Positions 1 to 9,537 of a stretch of DNA of 64,000 bases are shown here, piece by piece (position 1 is the first letter of the stretch; each line of letters begins with the position of its first letter). The translations under genes and the position numbers were made by a program. Source of the DNA: Pseudomonas fluorescens (lineage in GTDB: Bacteria; Pseudomonadota; Alphaproteobacteria; UBA2136; UBA6156); assembly GCA_003241595.1 (NCBI GenBank), contig QFOU01000001.1, forward strand, positions 1-64,000, read 5' to 3'. The notes below the pieces were generated by a model. The model was given only the letters and a program-made list of their open reading frames with translations, was not told where the DNA came from and did no database searches.

Positions 1-695
1 TGCTGTTGCAGCAGGAAGCCGAGACGATAGAGCGATTCCCGGTAGGCGTTGCGCGTTTTGAGCAATTGCTGAGTAGCGCCGGTCAGGCGGGAATCGACGT
101 AGCTTTTCGCGGTCATATCGGCGGCACCGGCCTCGGCTTGCAAATCGACCTTGCGCTTAATATTGCCGAGGTCTTCCACCATGGCGACACCGGCACGCAG
201 GGCCTGCAAATGGCGCCATGCGGTGAGGTACACCTCCAGCGTATCGCGGACGACCTGCTGCGAGGTGGTACGGTAGCGTTGTTCCAGCGCCTCCAGAGAC
301 TGTTCCTGACGCTCGACCTCGGCGGGGGTTTTGAACCCGTCGAACAGCATCTGGTTGATCTCCATTTTCGTGCTGTTGGCATTGACGTACTCGGACTGGC
401 CACGGGGGTCGGTTTTCGTACGGGCGCTGCTGGGGTAAGCCGCGTCGCGGCCAAAGCGTTCGGTAAGCGTAACCTGCGGGTAGTAGTTGGCGCGTGCCTC
501 GCCCAGACCACTTTGCGCCTGCTGGATGCGGGAGGCGATGATGTTCAGTTCATCGCTGGCCTTGACGGCCTGCTGGAGGATATCGCCCAGCGTCATATTG
601 CCCGACACCGCCGGCGTTTGCTGGGCACGCGGTGCGGCCGGTACGACCAAGGCCGCGGCGAGAAGCCATACGCTCAGGGTTTTGAAGCGTATCAT
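1..695 (-). CDS. TolC-family outer membrane efflux/secretion protein, N-terminal part (runs off the window)
   Basis: The first 231 codons of a minus-strand gene start at the ATG at 695 and stay open to the window edge. The product begins with a signal peptide (MIRFKTLSVW, then a hydrophobic stretch ending near APRAQQ). It then shows the TolC-family pattern of long amphipathic helices with a conserved ANYYPQ motif about residue 65 (helix, then a Tyr-Pro turn into the beta barrel). TolC proteins form the outer-membrane exit duct of type I secretion systems. The start codon overlaps the TGA of the upstream OmpA-like gene (ATGA), so the two are probably translationally coupled. The divergent RTX, ABC and HlyD genes make a type I export role most likely. 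The C-terminal half is outside the window. Confidence 0.85.
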   Translation of the reverse strand, partial: MIRFKTLSVWLLAAALVVPAAPRAQQTPAVSGNMTLGDILQQAVKASDELNIIASRIQQAQSGLGEARANYYPQVTLTERFGRDAAYPSSARTKTDPRGQSEYVNANSTKMEINQMLFDGFKTPAEVERQEQSLEALEQRYRTTSQQVVRDTLEVYLTAWRHLQALRAGVAMVEDLGNIKRKVDLQAEAGAADMTAKSYVDSRLTGATQQLLKTRNAYRESLYRLGFLLQQ

Positions 696-1441
696 TGGGC
701 GTCTCCCTTCCGTTGTGGCGCTACGGCCTCGAGGCGAACCCAGTTGCGGCTCTTTTCATGTTCTTCGTTACTGTAGCGGAAGCTGATGCGACGCGGGTCT
801 ACCCCATTCTCCAGCAACTTATTACGTATTACCATGGCACGCGTTAATGCCCGCTCGCGCGCTTGCGAGAAGCTGACGCCATCCGGCTCCGACGCGGTGA
901 TCTGGACATTTTGCCCTGCCGGCAATTGCTTGACGTAGCGCGCCAGTGCGGCTTCGGACTCGGGCGTCGTGCCGGCCTCATTCGGGTTAAACAGCATGGT
1001 CAGCTCGGCACCCGCCTTGCTGGGCAGCAGTTTGATCTCCTGACTCTTGGCAAAGGATGCGCCCATGGCGGCGAGTTGCTGTTTGAGCAATTCGTTCTCG
1101 GCCTTCAGGCGGTCGTTCTCACGCTCGTTGATCTGATCCTCGCTCTCCACCGTATTGCCAGACGGCGGCGGCAGGATGGTGCTGCTGGTCACTTCAGTCA
1201 TGCTCATCGCCTCCACCGGTTTGGGCGTGGCCTCTTCCGGAAGCACTTCGGTAGGACTGGGATCTTTGTCCTTCTGGCGTTTTTCGGAGATGTCTTCCGC
1301 CATCTTCATGGTCATGGTCGACATGGCCACCGTGGTAATGAGAATGAAGAACATAAATGCGATGAGTACCGACGTCAGAAGGTCGACAAGGGCTGGCCAT
1401 GGCACTTCCCCCGCATCTTCACTCCGACGATTTCCCGACAT
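692..1441 (-). CDS. MotB/OmpA-like periplasmic stator-type protein
   Basis: This 249-residue protein has a short cytoplasmic N-terminus and one membrane helix (about residues 16-41) with an acidic residue, Asp20 in the motif PALVDLLTS. That position corresponds to the proton-carrying Asp of MotB, TolR, ExbD and ZorB. A linker containing a predicted coiled coil (about residues 100-130) is followed by an OmpA-like peptidoglycan-binding fold (about 150-240). The typical C-terminal motif appears as RAMVIRNKLLENGVDPRRI. The family role is to couple ion flow to motion or force on the cell wall. It sits 32 bases after a MotA/ExbB-like gene and overlaps a TolC gene, so it probably forms a channel with the former and serves the RTX secretion locus. 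It is not flagellar MotB, because the flagellar block is 55 kb away. Confidence 0.75.
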   Translation of the reverse strand: MSGNRRSEDAGEVPWPALVDLLTSVLIAFMFFILITTVAMSTMTMKMAEDISEKRQKDKDPSPTEVLPEEATPKPVEAMSMTEVTSSTILPPPSGNTVESEDQINERENDRLKAENELLKQQLAAMGASFAKSQEIKLLPSKAGAELTMLFNPNEAGTTPESEAALARYVKQLPAGQNVQITASEPDGVSFSQARERALTRAMVIRNKLLENGVDPRRISFRYSNEEHEKSRNWVRLEAVAPQRKGDAQ

Positions 1442-1473
1442 CTACACGCTTTCCCGTTCTTGCAATTTTATAC

Positions 1474-2988
1474 TTATGACTTGCGCGACCCGAACCAGCC
1501 GCCGGAGGACTTGGGTACGGCGGCGACAACGCTGCCATTGGTGGGCGTAGTGACCGGCAGCGAGGACACGGCCAGCGAGACGCCCTGCATGGCTTGGGCG
1601 AGGCTTTGGACCTGAGCGGTCAGTTTGTCGTTCTGGCTCTTCTGCTGTTCGGTCTGCTGATTATAGGCCGAGCGCCATTCGCGCAGTTCGGCACCGAGCT
1701 TCTCACCGGTTCCCGGTAGCACCGCGAGGTTACCGAGCACTTGAGTCAGTTGTTTGGTGTGCGACTCCTGATGTTGCGTCAGGGCTTCCTGCTGGCGGGT
1801 GGCGTTGTTCTGCCAGCTACCGACAACCTGCATCAGCTGCTGGCCGATGGCCGGAATCTGGGCCAGTTGTGACTCGAGGTTCTGCATTTGGCGGGTATGT
1901 TGCTCGTGCATTTGCTGAAGTGCGCGCGTACTGTTCTGCTGGCCTTCGAGAATGCGCGTAAGCTCCGACATCATGCCACCGATGGCGCGCAGTTGTTTGT
2001 GCGTATCCTCGGCGAGCACCATGAAGGTACCGGCTTCCAGCGACATGGATTTACCGGTGATGCTGGCAGCGCTGGTTCCCATTTTCTCGGCCGCCTTTTC
2101 GGCCGTGGCGCCCTTGACGGACGGGATACGGTCATCCAACCAGCGCGAGAGGTTTTCCATGAAATGATCCTGGGCATGACCGGCCACGTGATTCAGACCA
2201 CCGAGCAGCATCGAGCCACCCAGACCGAACAGCGAAGCACCGAACGCGGTTCCCATACCTTCCATCGGTTTACTGATCCCGACGATGAGGTCGATCACGT
2301 TCATTTCCTGGCCCGAGGCGAGCGAGCGGGAGATGGTGCCCATTTGTTCCCCCACCGAAGCCACCGTGGCGATAAGACCCACGAAGGTACCCAGCAGACC
2401 AAACGAAATCAGGATACCGGCAAAGAACGAGATGTGGTTATAGCGGTAGCGGACGCGCGAACCGATCTTGGATTTAATGAGGCGTGAGTCGTTATCGGTA
2501 ATCACAAAAAAACCGGACTTGAGCATCCGGCGCAGAGCCATTTCGGTGTTTTGAATATCCAGCATGCTGCCCGCTCCCTTGAGACCGGCGATCAGCGAGG
2601 CGATGGTCGCCTCAGTCGCCGAAGGGTTCTGCTCCATATCCTGAATCCGTTTGACGTAACGGGCGGTGCGGTAAAGGCTGAAGTTATTACTATAGACACG
2701 ATAGATACCGTAAACGGTGATGGCACCGATGATCCCGTTCAGTTCGATATGGTGCAGGAAGGTGTGCGAGACCATATCGTAGGCAAAGGCGATGACCGCC
2801 AGTACCGAACCGATGATACCGAGCATGGAAAGTGTAAAGAAGTCAAAGAAATCGATATTGATAGCGGCACGGGGCGGCAGCGCATTCTCGAAGGAGGGAC
2901 TCTCGGCCTGCGGAGAGGCATAAGTACCATTGGACGCCAGGCTGGGCGCCGCAAACGGGGTTTCGGGCAGCGGATTTTGTGTGTTCAT
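1474..2988 (-). CDS. MotA/TolQ/ExbB-family proton channel protein with long C-terminal coiled coil (ZorA-like)
   Basis: The 504-residue protein has four clear membrane helices: about residues 50-72, 82-98, 187-210 and 244-266. The last pair carries the MotA/TolQ/ExbB signature, GLLGTFVGLIATV and GMGTAFGASLFGLGGSMLLGG. A cytoplasmic loop lies between helices 2 and 3. A very long, Gln/Glu-rich helical tail (about 285-480) extends into the cytoplasm, and the protein ends in a basic WFGSRKS. This plan, a MotA-type pore plus a long cytoplasmic tail, resembles ZorA more than flagellar MotA. The gene heads a leftward operon with the MotB/OmpA-like and TolC genes and is divergent from the RTX gene. 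A motor that powers or regulates surface display of the RTX protein is inferred, not shown. A weak SD-like GAAGAAGAG precedes the start. Confidence 0.75.
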   Translation of the reverse strand: MNTQNPLPETPFAAPSLASNGTYASPQAESPSFENALPPRAAINIDFFDFFTLSMLGIIGSVLAVIAFAYDMVSHTFLHHIELNGIIGAITVYGIYRVYSNNFSLYRTARYVKRIQDMEQNPSATEATIASLIAGLKGAGSMLDIQNTEMALRRMLKSGFFVITDNDSRLIKSKIGSRVRYRYNHISFFAGILISFGLLGTFVGLIATVASVGEQMGTISRSLASGQEMNVIDLIVGISKPMEGMGTAFGASLFGLGGSMLLGGLNHVAGHAQDHFMENLSRWLDDRIPSVKGATAEKAAEKMGTSAASITGKSMSLEAGTFMVLAEDTHKQLRAIGGMMSELTRILEGQQNSTRALQQMHEQHTRQMQNLESQLAQIPAIGQQLMQVVGSWQNNATRQQEALTQHQESHTKQLTQVLGNLAVLPGTGEKLGAELREWRSAYNQQTEQQKSQNDKLTAQVQSLAQAMQGVSLAVSSLPVTTPTNGSVVAAVPKSSGGWFGSRKS

Positions 2989-3128
2989 TGCGCCACGGGT
3001 CTCTTCTTCAGGTTGCTGAGTGCGCAGAGGTCATCTTGCCAAGCCTTTGGGTGTCTGACCATTCTTCCGCTAGGTGTCATAATACTATGTGACAAACACT
3101 CGGCAACCCAAGGATCACTATTCCACTT
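2989..3128. promoter_or_regulatory. Divergent intergenic region between motor/TolC operon and RTX operon
   Basis: These 140 bases separate the start codons of the two operons and must hold both promoters. On the + strand a candidate -10 (TAATAC at 3080 or TACTAT at 3083) lies upstream of an AAGGA at 3110-3114 that could act as a rather distant SD for the RTX ATG. No well-spaced -35 is evident. No operator could be recognised. Confidence 0.35.
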
Positions 3129-6100
3129 ATGGCTAATGACCAAATGGCAACAGTTAAGGTTGCGCTGCCCCAAGGGGGGCAACGTGCTGTTTATCATATT
3201 AAACCGCATGACACGATCGACCTGAGCGCACTGAACCTTGGTCAGAACCGCATTGACCTGCTGGGTGCCGACGTGGTGCTGACCAATACACAGACCAAAT
3301 CCACCATTGTTTTGGCCCAGTTGGCGCTGTACCTCTTCTCGGATGAGGATGCACCCACCCTGCTTGGCCCGAACGGTCAGGAGCTGTCTCCGGAGAGCAT
3401 GCTCTCTCACATCGGCAAGGTGTGGGAGTTTACGGCACGCGACTATCTGGGCATTACCAGCCTTGAAAAAGTGAATGATGCCGAATCGGCCAACGAAGGT
3501 AATAAAGCGGCTCTGGCCGAAAAGGTGGAAGCGGCTTCACCGACTCCACCCGTTGTACAGAACCCCCCTGCCGAACCACCGCCGTTGGATACCAAAAAAT
3601 ACGACAATCTCCTTGAGATGCCCAAGGCCGCCAGTGGCAGCGGCATGTTCTCGATTCCGCCGCGCGTGGCCACCGAGACACCTGAAAAGCCACCGGAAGA
3701 CCCACAACAGCCCGGCCTGACGTTTACCTTTGAAGCACGCCTGCTGCAGCCCGGTTATATCACCACCCCATTATCGGCCACCGTTGATGAGGTCCGTGGT
3801 GGTGGCGCATTTGAAACCGCGGCGTATGATGACCGTAACACCACGCAGTACTCGCAGGAGATCATTGATGTTTCGCCCGGCAACAAGGGCGAGTATGTCA
3901 TTTATGCGGATGACCCGACCTATTTCACCGATACCACAGCCACGCGCATCATTGAATTAACCCCCTATATGCCGGATGGCTTTATCTCCAAGAGCATTGT
4001 CATTTCGGGATTACCGGCCGGGTTTTCGATCATCGGCGCCACTCTGGTGGGGAGCGACTGGGTACTAAACACCCCCACCTTACTGAGCAACGGTACTATT
4101 CGTCTGCCTGTCGTTTACCCGACCGGTACACCGGAAAGTTTTACACTCTCCATCAACTTCACGGCTTCGTTCGATGCTTCGACCGGACTTGCCACGCCGG
4201 CGTCAGGGGAAATCTCCTACACGATCACGCGGGATGTTGAGACCAAGGTGGTTACCGTTCCTGCTGACGGCAACCACTTCGACAGCAATGGCAAGCTCAT
4301 CTGGGCCATGGCGCTGAATGAAAACGGTACCAAGATCCTCGGCGGCGAAAAGACCATCACCGTGTATGGCGGTAAAGGTAATGATGAAGTTACTGCAGGC
4401 AGTGGCAACGACACCCTTTATGGTGGCAAAGGTAACGATATTCTCAACGGCGGTGGCGGGAACGACTTCTTACAAGGTGGTGAGGGTAATGACATCCTCA
4501 TCGGCGGGGCGGGCAACGACACCGCCGACTACACCGACAAAACGCAAGATGTGACGATTGACCTGGCAGCGTTAAGCATCGGGCGTTCGACCGCATACGT
4601 GAATGGTGTGGCCGAAGACGAGCTTGAGGGTATTGAACACCTGAACGGCGGCACCGGGAATGACACGTTCTACGGTGACCATGCCGACAACTTCCTGCGC
4701 GGCGGCGACGGCAACGACACGCTGATGGGTCGGGGCGGAAATGACATTCTGGATGGTGGCAACGGCAATGACACCGTAAGCTATGCCTATGCCAGCAACG
4801 GCGTGACCGTGACCCTCAACAACGGCAATGCCGTGGTGAATGTTGCGACCGGCGACAATGATGAATTACGGTCGATTGAGAACATCATCGGCAGCAACTA
4901 CAACGATACCCTGCAGGGTGATGCGAATGCGAACATCTTGCAAGGTGGTGGCGGTGACGACACGTTTATCTTTAGTGCGGGCGCCGATGTGATTGATGGC
5001 GGCACCGGCCGGAATACCCTCGACCTTTCGACCGCAGCGGCTGCGGTAACTCTTGATATGAGTACGGTCAATGGGGGTGGGTATTCAACTCTGACCTCTG
5101 GTAGCAATGTACAAACGGTTCGGAATATCCAAGTTGTACAGGGGAGCAACCACAATGACGTGATTACCGGCTCGGCCGCGAACGACCAGATCTCGGGCGG
5201 TGCGGGCAACGACACCCTTGATGGTAGTGATGGTGACGATGTGATTTACGGTGGGGTTGGCAACAACACCCTGCACGGCGGGAGTGGCATTGACCAAGTC
5301 CGATTTGATGACCTCACCACAGCGGTGACAGTTACCTTAAGCAGCGCGGGTACGGGAACCGCCACGGGTACGAGCGGCACCAGTACCTTTGACGGATTTG
5401 AACAGGTTTACCTGACCAACCAAGCCGATACGATTACGGAATCGACCGGTGCGGACGCCCTCTTCGGTTTGAACGGCAATGATACGTTCATCATGCTGGC
5501 AGGCGACAGCGCGAACGATACATTTGATGGCGGCAACGGCGTGGACACCGTCGATTACTCTGCGGCTAGTGCCAACCTGGATATTAACCTGACCACTGGA
5601 ATTGCCACCGGCCTTGGCACCGATACGCTGGTGAGCATTGAAAACATTGTGGGGGGAAGCGGCAATGATACCGTGCGGGGTACGGTTGCGGCTGCCAACA
5701 CGCTCGATGGTGGTGCGGGTGCGAATACGTTGTCATATGACTATCTCACCTTATCTCGGATCGTCGCGAATTTCAGTACCGTCAACGGGAGTGGCTTTGC
5801 CACCGTAACGACCTATAACCCCTCCAACACATTGACGGATACTGATTTAGTCAAGAATTTCCAAACCGTGTATGGCGGTGGTGGCAATGATGCGTTTACT
5901 GGAAACGGCACGGGCCAGACATTTTATGGCGGAGAGGGCAATGATACGTTCTACGCCTCGGCCGGGAATGATATTTTCCATGGTGGTAACGGCTCGGACA
6001 CTGTGGATTACACGACGCGCAGCGAGAACATGACTGCTACACTGGATGCAAGCGGAAACGCAACCGTGACTTTTAACGGCATCAGCAAGACCGATACCCT

Positions 6101-7352
6101 GACCGGTATTGAGAATATCACGGGCGGTAGCGGCAACGACACCATTACCGGTAACGACAACGGCAACACTCTGCGCGGCGGTGCCGGGAACGACACCATT
6201 ACAGGTGGTGCCGGCAACGACTTTATTTACGGTGGTGATGGCAACGATACTCTGTTTGGGGGCGGTGGCGACGATACCTTCTATGGCGACTTGGGAGACG
6301 ATACCATTGATGGTGGCACTGGTACTAATACATTGGATTTTTCGGCCATTACGACCAGTGTGACCATAAACCAGGCCGCTGGAACTGCGGTGGGTACGGG
6401 GATTGGGAGTGATACGTTCACGAACATCCACCGCTTTATCGGCGGTTCCGCCAACGACAACTTTACCGGAACAAGTGGCAACGATTACTTCAATGGTAAT
6501 AGTGGTGCCGACATTGTCACCGCCACCAACGGTAACGATACCTACGTGAACGTGGAGCAATATGGCGCGGCGAGCTATAATGCCCGCATTGTTGCGGACA
6601 TGGTGGCCGGGACGGTTCAGAAATATCTGGCAAATGCCAGCACCGTTACATGGACTGATACGTTGGTACCGTCAAATTTCGCCCACGTTTCCACCGGCAG
6701 CTATGACGATATAATCACGGGCAACACGTCTTCCAACAACATCAACACCGGTGCGGGCAATGATACGATATATGCGTCTCGCGGCAACGACAATTATAAC
6801 GGAGGGAGTGGGACCGACAGCCTCTATTACACCACCCTGGGTGGCAATATCATACAGAGCCTTGTGACACATACGATTAGTAAAAACGTGGATAACAGTA
6901 CCGATACGATTCAGCTTTCCGGCAGTCTTGCCACCATTGAAAATATCTATGCAGGTAGTGGAAATGATACCTTCTTAACCAATGTATCCGGTCTTTCTGC
7001 GTATAGCCGGATTGATGGTGGTGGAGGCACCGATACGGTGTCCTTCACCAGCGGGACGTTGAATGTGGAAGCCAATAGCTTTGCCAACGTGTTCAAGAAC
7101 ATTGAAGTTCTCGACCTGCGGAATGCCACCTTGGCGGGGGGCGATTCCTTCCAGATCACAGCCGCCGATATCATCAACATGACCAGCGCGCGCAGCCTGA
7201 CCATGCAGGTGACGAACGGCTTTAGTGCGGCCGTGAGTGCTGGCACCGGTTATACCATTGCCAGCGACACGAGCAGTGGCAACACGCGGACCGTGGTGTT
7301 CAGTAAGAGTGGTGAGAGCAACGTCACACTGAACATGATGACCTACTCGTAG
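3129..7352 (+). CDS. RTX-repeat calcium-binding exported protein, likely type I secreted adhesin
   Basis: The 1407-residue product has no Sec signal peptide. The N-terminal 110 residues form a compact predicted beta domain (motifs DTIDLSALNL, IDLLGADVVL), followed by a Pro-rich linker and one or more beta domains to about residue 405. From about 411 to 1300 there are many blocks of the RTX nonapeptide GGxGxDxxx (for example GGKGNDILNG, GGAGNDTADY), separated by repeated domains containing variants of VDYSAAS and GIENI. RTX repeats bind calcium and fold after export. The final 100 residues are a beta-rich C-terminal region (VLDLRNATLAGGDSF) of the kind that carries type I secretion signals. 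The ABC and HlyD genes follow directly. A surface adhesin or matrix protein is the likely role; no protease, lipase or toxin domain is visible. Confidence 0.85.
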   Translation: MANDQMATVKVALPQGGQRAVYHIKPHDTIDLSALNLGQNRIDLLGADVVLTNTQTKSTIVLAQLALYLFSDEDAPTLLGPNGQELSPESMLSHIGKVWEFTARDYLGITSLEKVNDAESANEGNKAALAEKVEAASPTPPVVQNPPAEPPPLDTKKYDNLLEMPKAASGSGMFSIPPRVATETPEKPPEDPQQPGLTFTFEARLLQPGYITTPLSATVDEVRGGGAFETAAYDDRNTTQYSQEIIDVSPGNKGEYVIYADDPTYFTDTTATRIIELTPYMPDGFISKSIVISGLPAGFSIIGATLVGSDWVLNTPTLLSNGTIRLPVVYPTGTPESFTLSINFTASFDASTGLATPASGEISYTITRDVETKVVTVPADGNHFDSNGKLIWAMALNENGTKILGGEKTITVYGGKGNDEVTAGSGNDTLYGGKGNDILNGGGGNDFLQGGEGNDILIGGAGNDTADYTDKTQDVTIDLAALSIGRSTAYVNGVAEDELEGIEHLNGGTGNDTFYGDHADNFLRGGDGNDTLMGRGGNDILDGGNGNDTVSYAYASNGVTVTLNNGNAVVNVATGDNDELRSIENIIGSNYNDTLQGDANANILQGGGGDDTFIFSAGADVIDGGTGRNTLDLSTAAAAVTLDMSTVNGGGYSTLTSGSNVQTVRNIQVVQGSNHNDVITGSAANDQISGGAGNDTLDGSDGDDVIYGGVGNNTLHGGSGIDQVRFDDLTTAVTVTLSSAGTGTATGTSGTSTFDGFEQVYLTNQADTITESTGADALFGLNGNDTFIMLAGDSANDTFDGGNGVDTVDYSAASANLDINLTTGIATGLGTDTLVSIENIVGGSGNDTVRGTVAAANTLDGGAGANTLSYDYLTLSRIVANFSTVNGSGFATVTTYNPSNTLTDTDLVKNFQTVYGGGGNDAFTGNGTGQTFYGGEGNDTFYASAGNDIFHGGNGSDTVDYTTRSENMTATLDASGNATVTFNGISKTDTLTGIENITGGSGNDTITGNDNGNTLRGGAGNDTITGGAGNDFIYGGDGNDTLFGGGGDDTFYGDLGDDTIDGGTGTNTLDFSAITTSVTINQAAGTAVGTGIGSDTFTNIHRFIGGSANDNFTGTSGNDYFNGNSGADIVTATNGNDTYVNVEQYGAASYNARIVADMVAGTVQKYLANASTVTWTDTLVPSNFAHVSTGSYDDIITGNTSSNNINTGAGNDTIYASRGNDNYNGGSGTDSLYYTTLGGNIIQSLVTHTISKNVDNSTDTIQLSGSLATIENIYAGSGNDTFLTNVSGLSAYSRIDGGGGTDTVSFTSGTLNVEANSFANVFKNIEVLDLRNATLAGGDSFQITAADIINMTSARSLTMQVTNGFSAAVSAGTGYTIASDTSSGNTRTVVFSKSGESNVTLNMMTYS

Positions 7353-7413
7353 GCATTTGCCTGCATGTAGAAACCATTAGGGTTTTGCCAGCGCAGGCGC
7401 TTACGCCTATGGT

Positions 7414-9534
7414 GTGCCCATGGCCGCACCACACCAACAACAAGACGACCAAACCCTTCTGCCTGCCGCATCTGCGGATGGCAGCGGCATTGCAACCTTA
7501 CTTACCCTTGCCTGCGCACCGTTGGGTGTGCGTTTTCCGCAAGAGCTTTTACTGAGCCTGCAGGGCACGACCCGATTTTTAGCTACACCTGAAGACCTTA
7601 ACCTTCTGTTGGTGCACGCTGGTTTTGATGTTGATCTGACCTCGGGAACCGCATTGCCAGATGGCTTGCCCGTGCTGGTTTGGACTGGGAGCGAAGGGCC
7701 TTGGTTACGGTTGTCCAACGGTCAGTGGCATGATGTTCAGGGCTCTGCCTGCGTTGCGCCCGCACTACCGGGCACCCTGCGGCTTCTGACCTTGCGTGGA
7801 CTGCGTGATTCGGCCACTCAGGAGGATATCAGTGTCCGCAGCATTCTGGCCGGCTATAAACCCGAGTTGGTGCGCGTGGCCGGTATTGGCGTTCTGCTCA
7901 ATGCCGTAGGTCTGGCCGTTCCGTTATTCAGTATGGCCATTTATGACCGTGTTCTGCCCGTGGGTGCCATTCGGACCCTGTGGTTGCTGGCCGTGGGGGT
8001 AGGGCTGGTATTGGCGCTGGATTTTGTTCTGCGCCTTGTACGTGCGCGCATGCTGGCGGCGCTTGCGCGGCGTTCCCACCTCACCCATGACGGGCCGATG
8101 TTGACCCTGCTGTTGCGTCAGCGCGGCACCGGCACCCGCTGGGGCGAGCAGCTTGAGATGATGCGTCTCTCCCATGACGTTCGCGAGCAAGTGATCATGC
8201 ACGTGTTGCCGACAGTCGCCGATATTCCCTTCGTACTGCTGTTCCTGTTTACCATTGCAATGGTGGCCCCGTCCCTGCTGCCAGTTCCGCTTGTGTTGCT
8301 GGCGCTGACGTTGATCGTGCAGGCGGGGATCTTGCCGCGGTTGCGGATTATGGCGGTACGGCAAGCCAATGCACAGCAGCGACGGGCGCAGGTATTGCTG
8401 GAATTGTTGCGGAGTTCGGTGATCACGCGTTTGACCAACCGCCAGCATGAGACTCTCTCCCGCTGGAACGTGGAAGCCGCCAAGGTGACCGAGGCCGAAG
8501 AACAAGGGCACTTTTGGACGAGCTTTGGACAGAGCCTGACCATTTGTGTGGCGCAGCTCAGCTTTGTGGTGATGTTGATCGCAGGGGCGGAGTTAGTGAT
8601 GAACGGTTACCTGACAGTAGGTGCGCTGGTCGCGTCTTCGCTCTTGTGTAGTCGGGCGATTACGCCGGCTCTGCACCTGGTGGATACGGCCGCGCGTATC
8701 CAGAATATTCGTGCCAGCATGGCCCTGTTAAAAAAAGGATTAACGTGGCCCTTGGAGCCGTTAACTTTGGCTGATGGAACTCTGGAAACACTTCCGAAAT
8801 GCCACGGTGAAGTGCTGCTGGCGAATGTGTCGGTAAAAGCGGGTCCGACCGATTCACACGGAATTTTGCGCGGTATCAGCTTGCGTTTAGGGGCGGGTGA
8901 GCGCTGGGCCATTGTCGGTGGTGTGGGTGCGGGTAAATCGACCTTGTTGCATGTCTTGGCGGCAATGGTGGAGACCAGTGACGGTGATGTACGGTTGGAT
9001 GGCGTGGGGTATTCGCACATGCCGGTCACGGAGATACGGCGGCATGTTAGCCTGGTGAGTCAGACCCCTGTATTTGCCGATGTGAGTCTTCGGGAGACCA
9101 TTGCCGGTATGCGACCGGTGAATGAGGCGCGCCTGCATGAGGCACTGGAGATCAGCGGTTTTGGTGGTGTGATGGCGCAGAATGGCTTTGGTCTTGAGAT
9201 GTGTCCCGGGCCGAATGCCGAGCGTCTTTCCGGTGGTCAACGCCATATGCTGGCAATGGCGGCGGCGATCTATGCGCGTCCCAAAGTACTGTTGCTGGAT
9301 GAGCCGACCAGCCCGTTCGACCCGGATGCCGAACTGGCCTTCTGCGCCCGTTTAAAACCGTGGCTGGAACGCACACAGACGACGCTGGTACTTGTGACCC
9401 ACCGTGACGCGTTGCTCTCCCTCGTTGATTATGTGGCCGTGCTGGTGCAAGGCCGGTTGATCGCCGGTGGTGACAAGCATCAGGTGATGAAGCAATTGCA
9501 GGCTCCTGCGTCTTCCAAGAAGAAAGTGGCCTAG
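7414..9534 (+). CDS. Type I secretion system permease/ATPase (HlyB/LapB-type ABC transporter)
   Basis: This 706-residue inner-membrane exporter has an N-terminal peptidase-C39-like domain (about residues 20-135) with no catalytic Cys, hence the substrate-recognition type used for RTX proteins. It is followed by an ABC membrane domain (about 150-430) and a nucleotide-binding domain. Visible motifs are Walker A GGVGAGKST (about 503), signature LSGGQ (about 604), Walker B VLLLDEP (about 625) and a switch His in LVTHRD. The start is GTG at 7414 or ATG at 7420; there is no strong SD, so translation may be coupled to the RTX gene 60 bases upstream. It ends 3 bases before the HlyD-family gene, an operon arrangement. 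It should energise export of the RTX protein through HlyD and TolC. Confidence 0.92.
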   Translation: MPMAAPHQQQDDQTLLPAASADGSGIATLLTLACAPLGVRFPQELLLSLQGTTRFLATPEDLNLLLVHAGFDVDLTSGTALPDGLPVLVWTGSEGPWLRLSNGQWHDVQGSACVAPALPGTLRLLTLRGLRDSATQEDISVRSILAGYKPELVRVAGIGVLLNAVGLAVPLFSMAIYDRVLPVGAIRTLWLLAVGVGLVLALDFVLRLVRARMLAALARRSHLTHDGPMLTLLLRQRGTGTRWGEQLEMMRLSHDVREQVIMHVLPTVADIPFVLLFLFTIAMVAPSLLPVPLVLLALTLIVQAGILPRLRIMAVRQANAQQRRAQVLLELLRSSVITRLTNRQHETLSRWNVEAAKVTEAEEQGHFWTSFGQSLTICVAQLSFVVMLIAGAELVMNGYLTVGALVASSLLCSRAITPALHLVDTAARIQNIRASMALLKKGLTWPLEPLTLADGTLETLPKCHGEVLLANVSVKAGPTDSHGILRGISLRLGAGERWAIVGGVGAGKSTLLHVLAAMVETSDGDVRLDGVGYSHMPVTEIRRHVSLVSQTPVFADVSLRETIAGMRPVNEARLHEALEISGFGGVMAQNGFGLEMCPGPNAERLSGGQRHMLAMAAAIYARPKVLLLDEPTSPFDPDAELAFCARLKPWLERTQTTLVLVTHRDALLSLVDYVAVLVQGRLIAGGDKHQVMKQLQAPASSKKKVA

Positions 9535-9537
9535 CTC

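Noticed and set aside
1155..1615. Plus-strand frames inside the motor operon
   Set aside because: They are shadows of the MotB/OmpA-like and MotA-like genes, which have clear domain structure on the minus strand.
1..3128. Zorya anti-phage system (ZorA/ZorB resemblance)
   Set aside because: No ZorC, ZorD or ZorE-type gene is near; the pair instead overlaps TolC and faces an RTX/type I secretion operon.
4360..7030. Short direct repeats at DNA level that could suggest a repeat array or CRISPR
   Set aside because: They are the codons of RTX nonapeptides within one reading frame; spacing and divergence fit a protein repeat, not an array.
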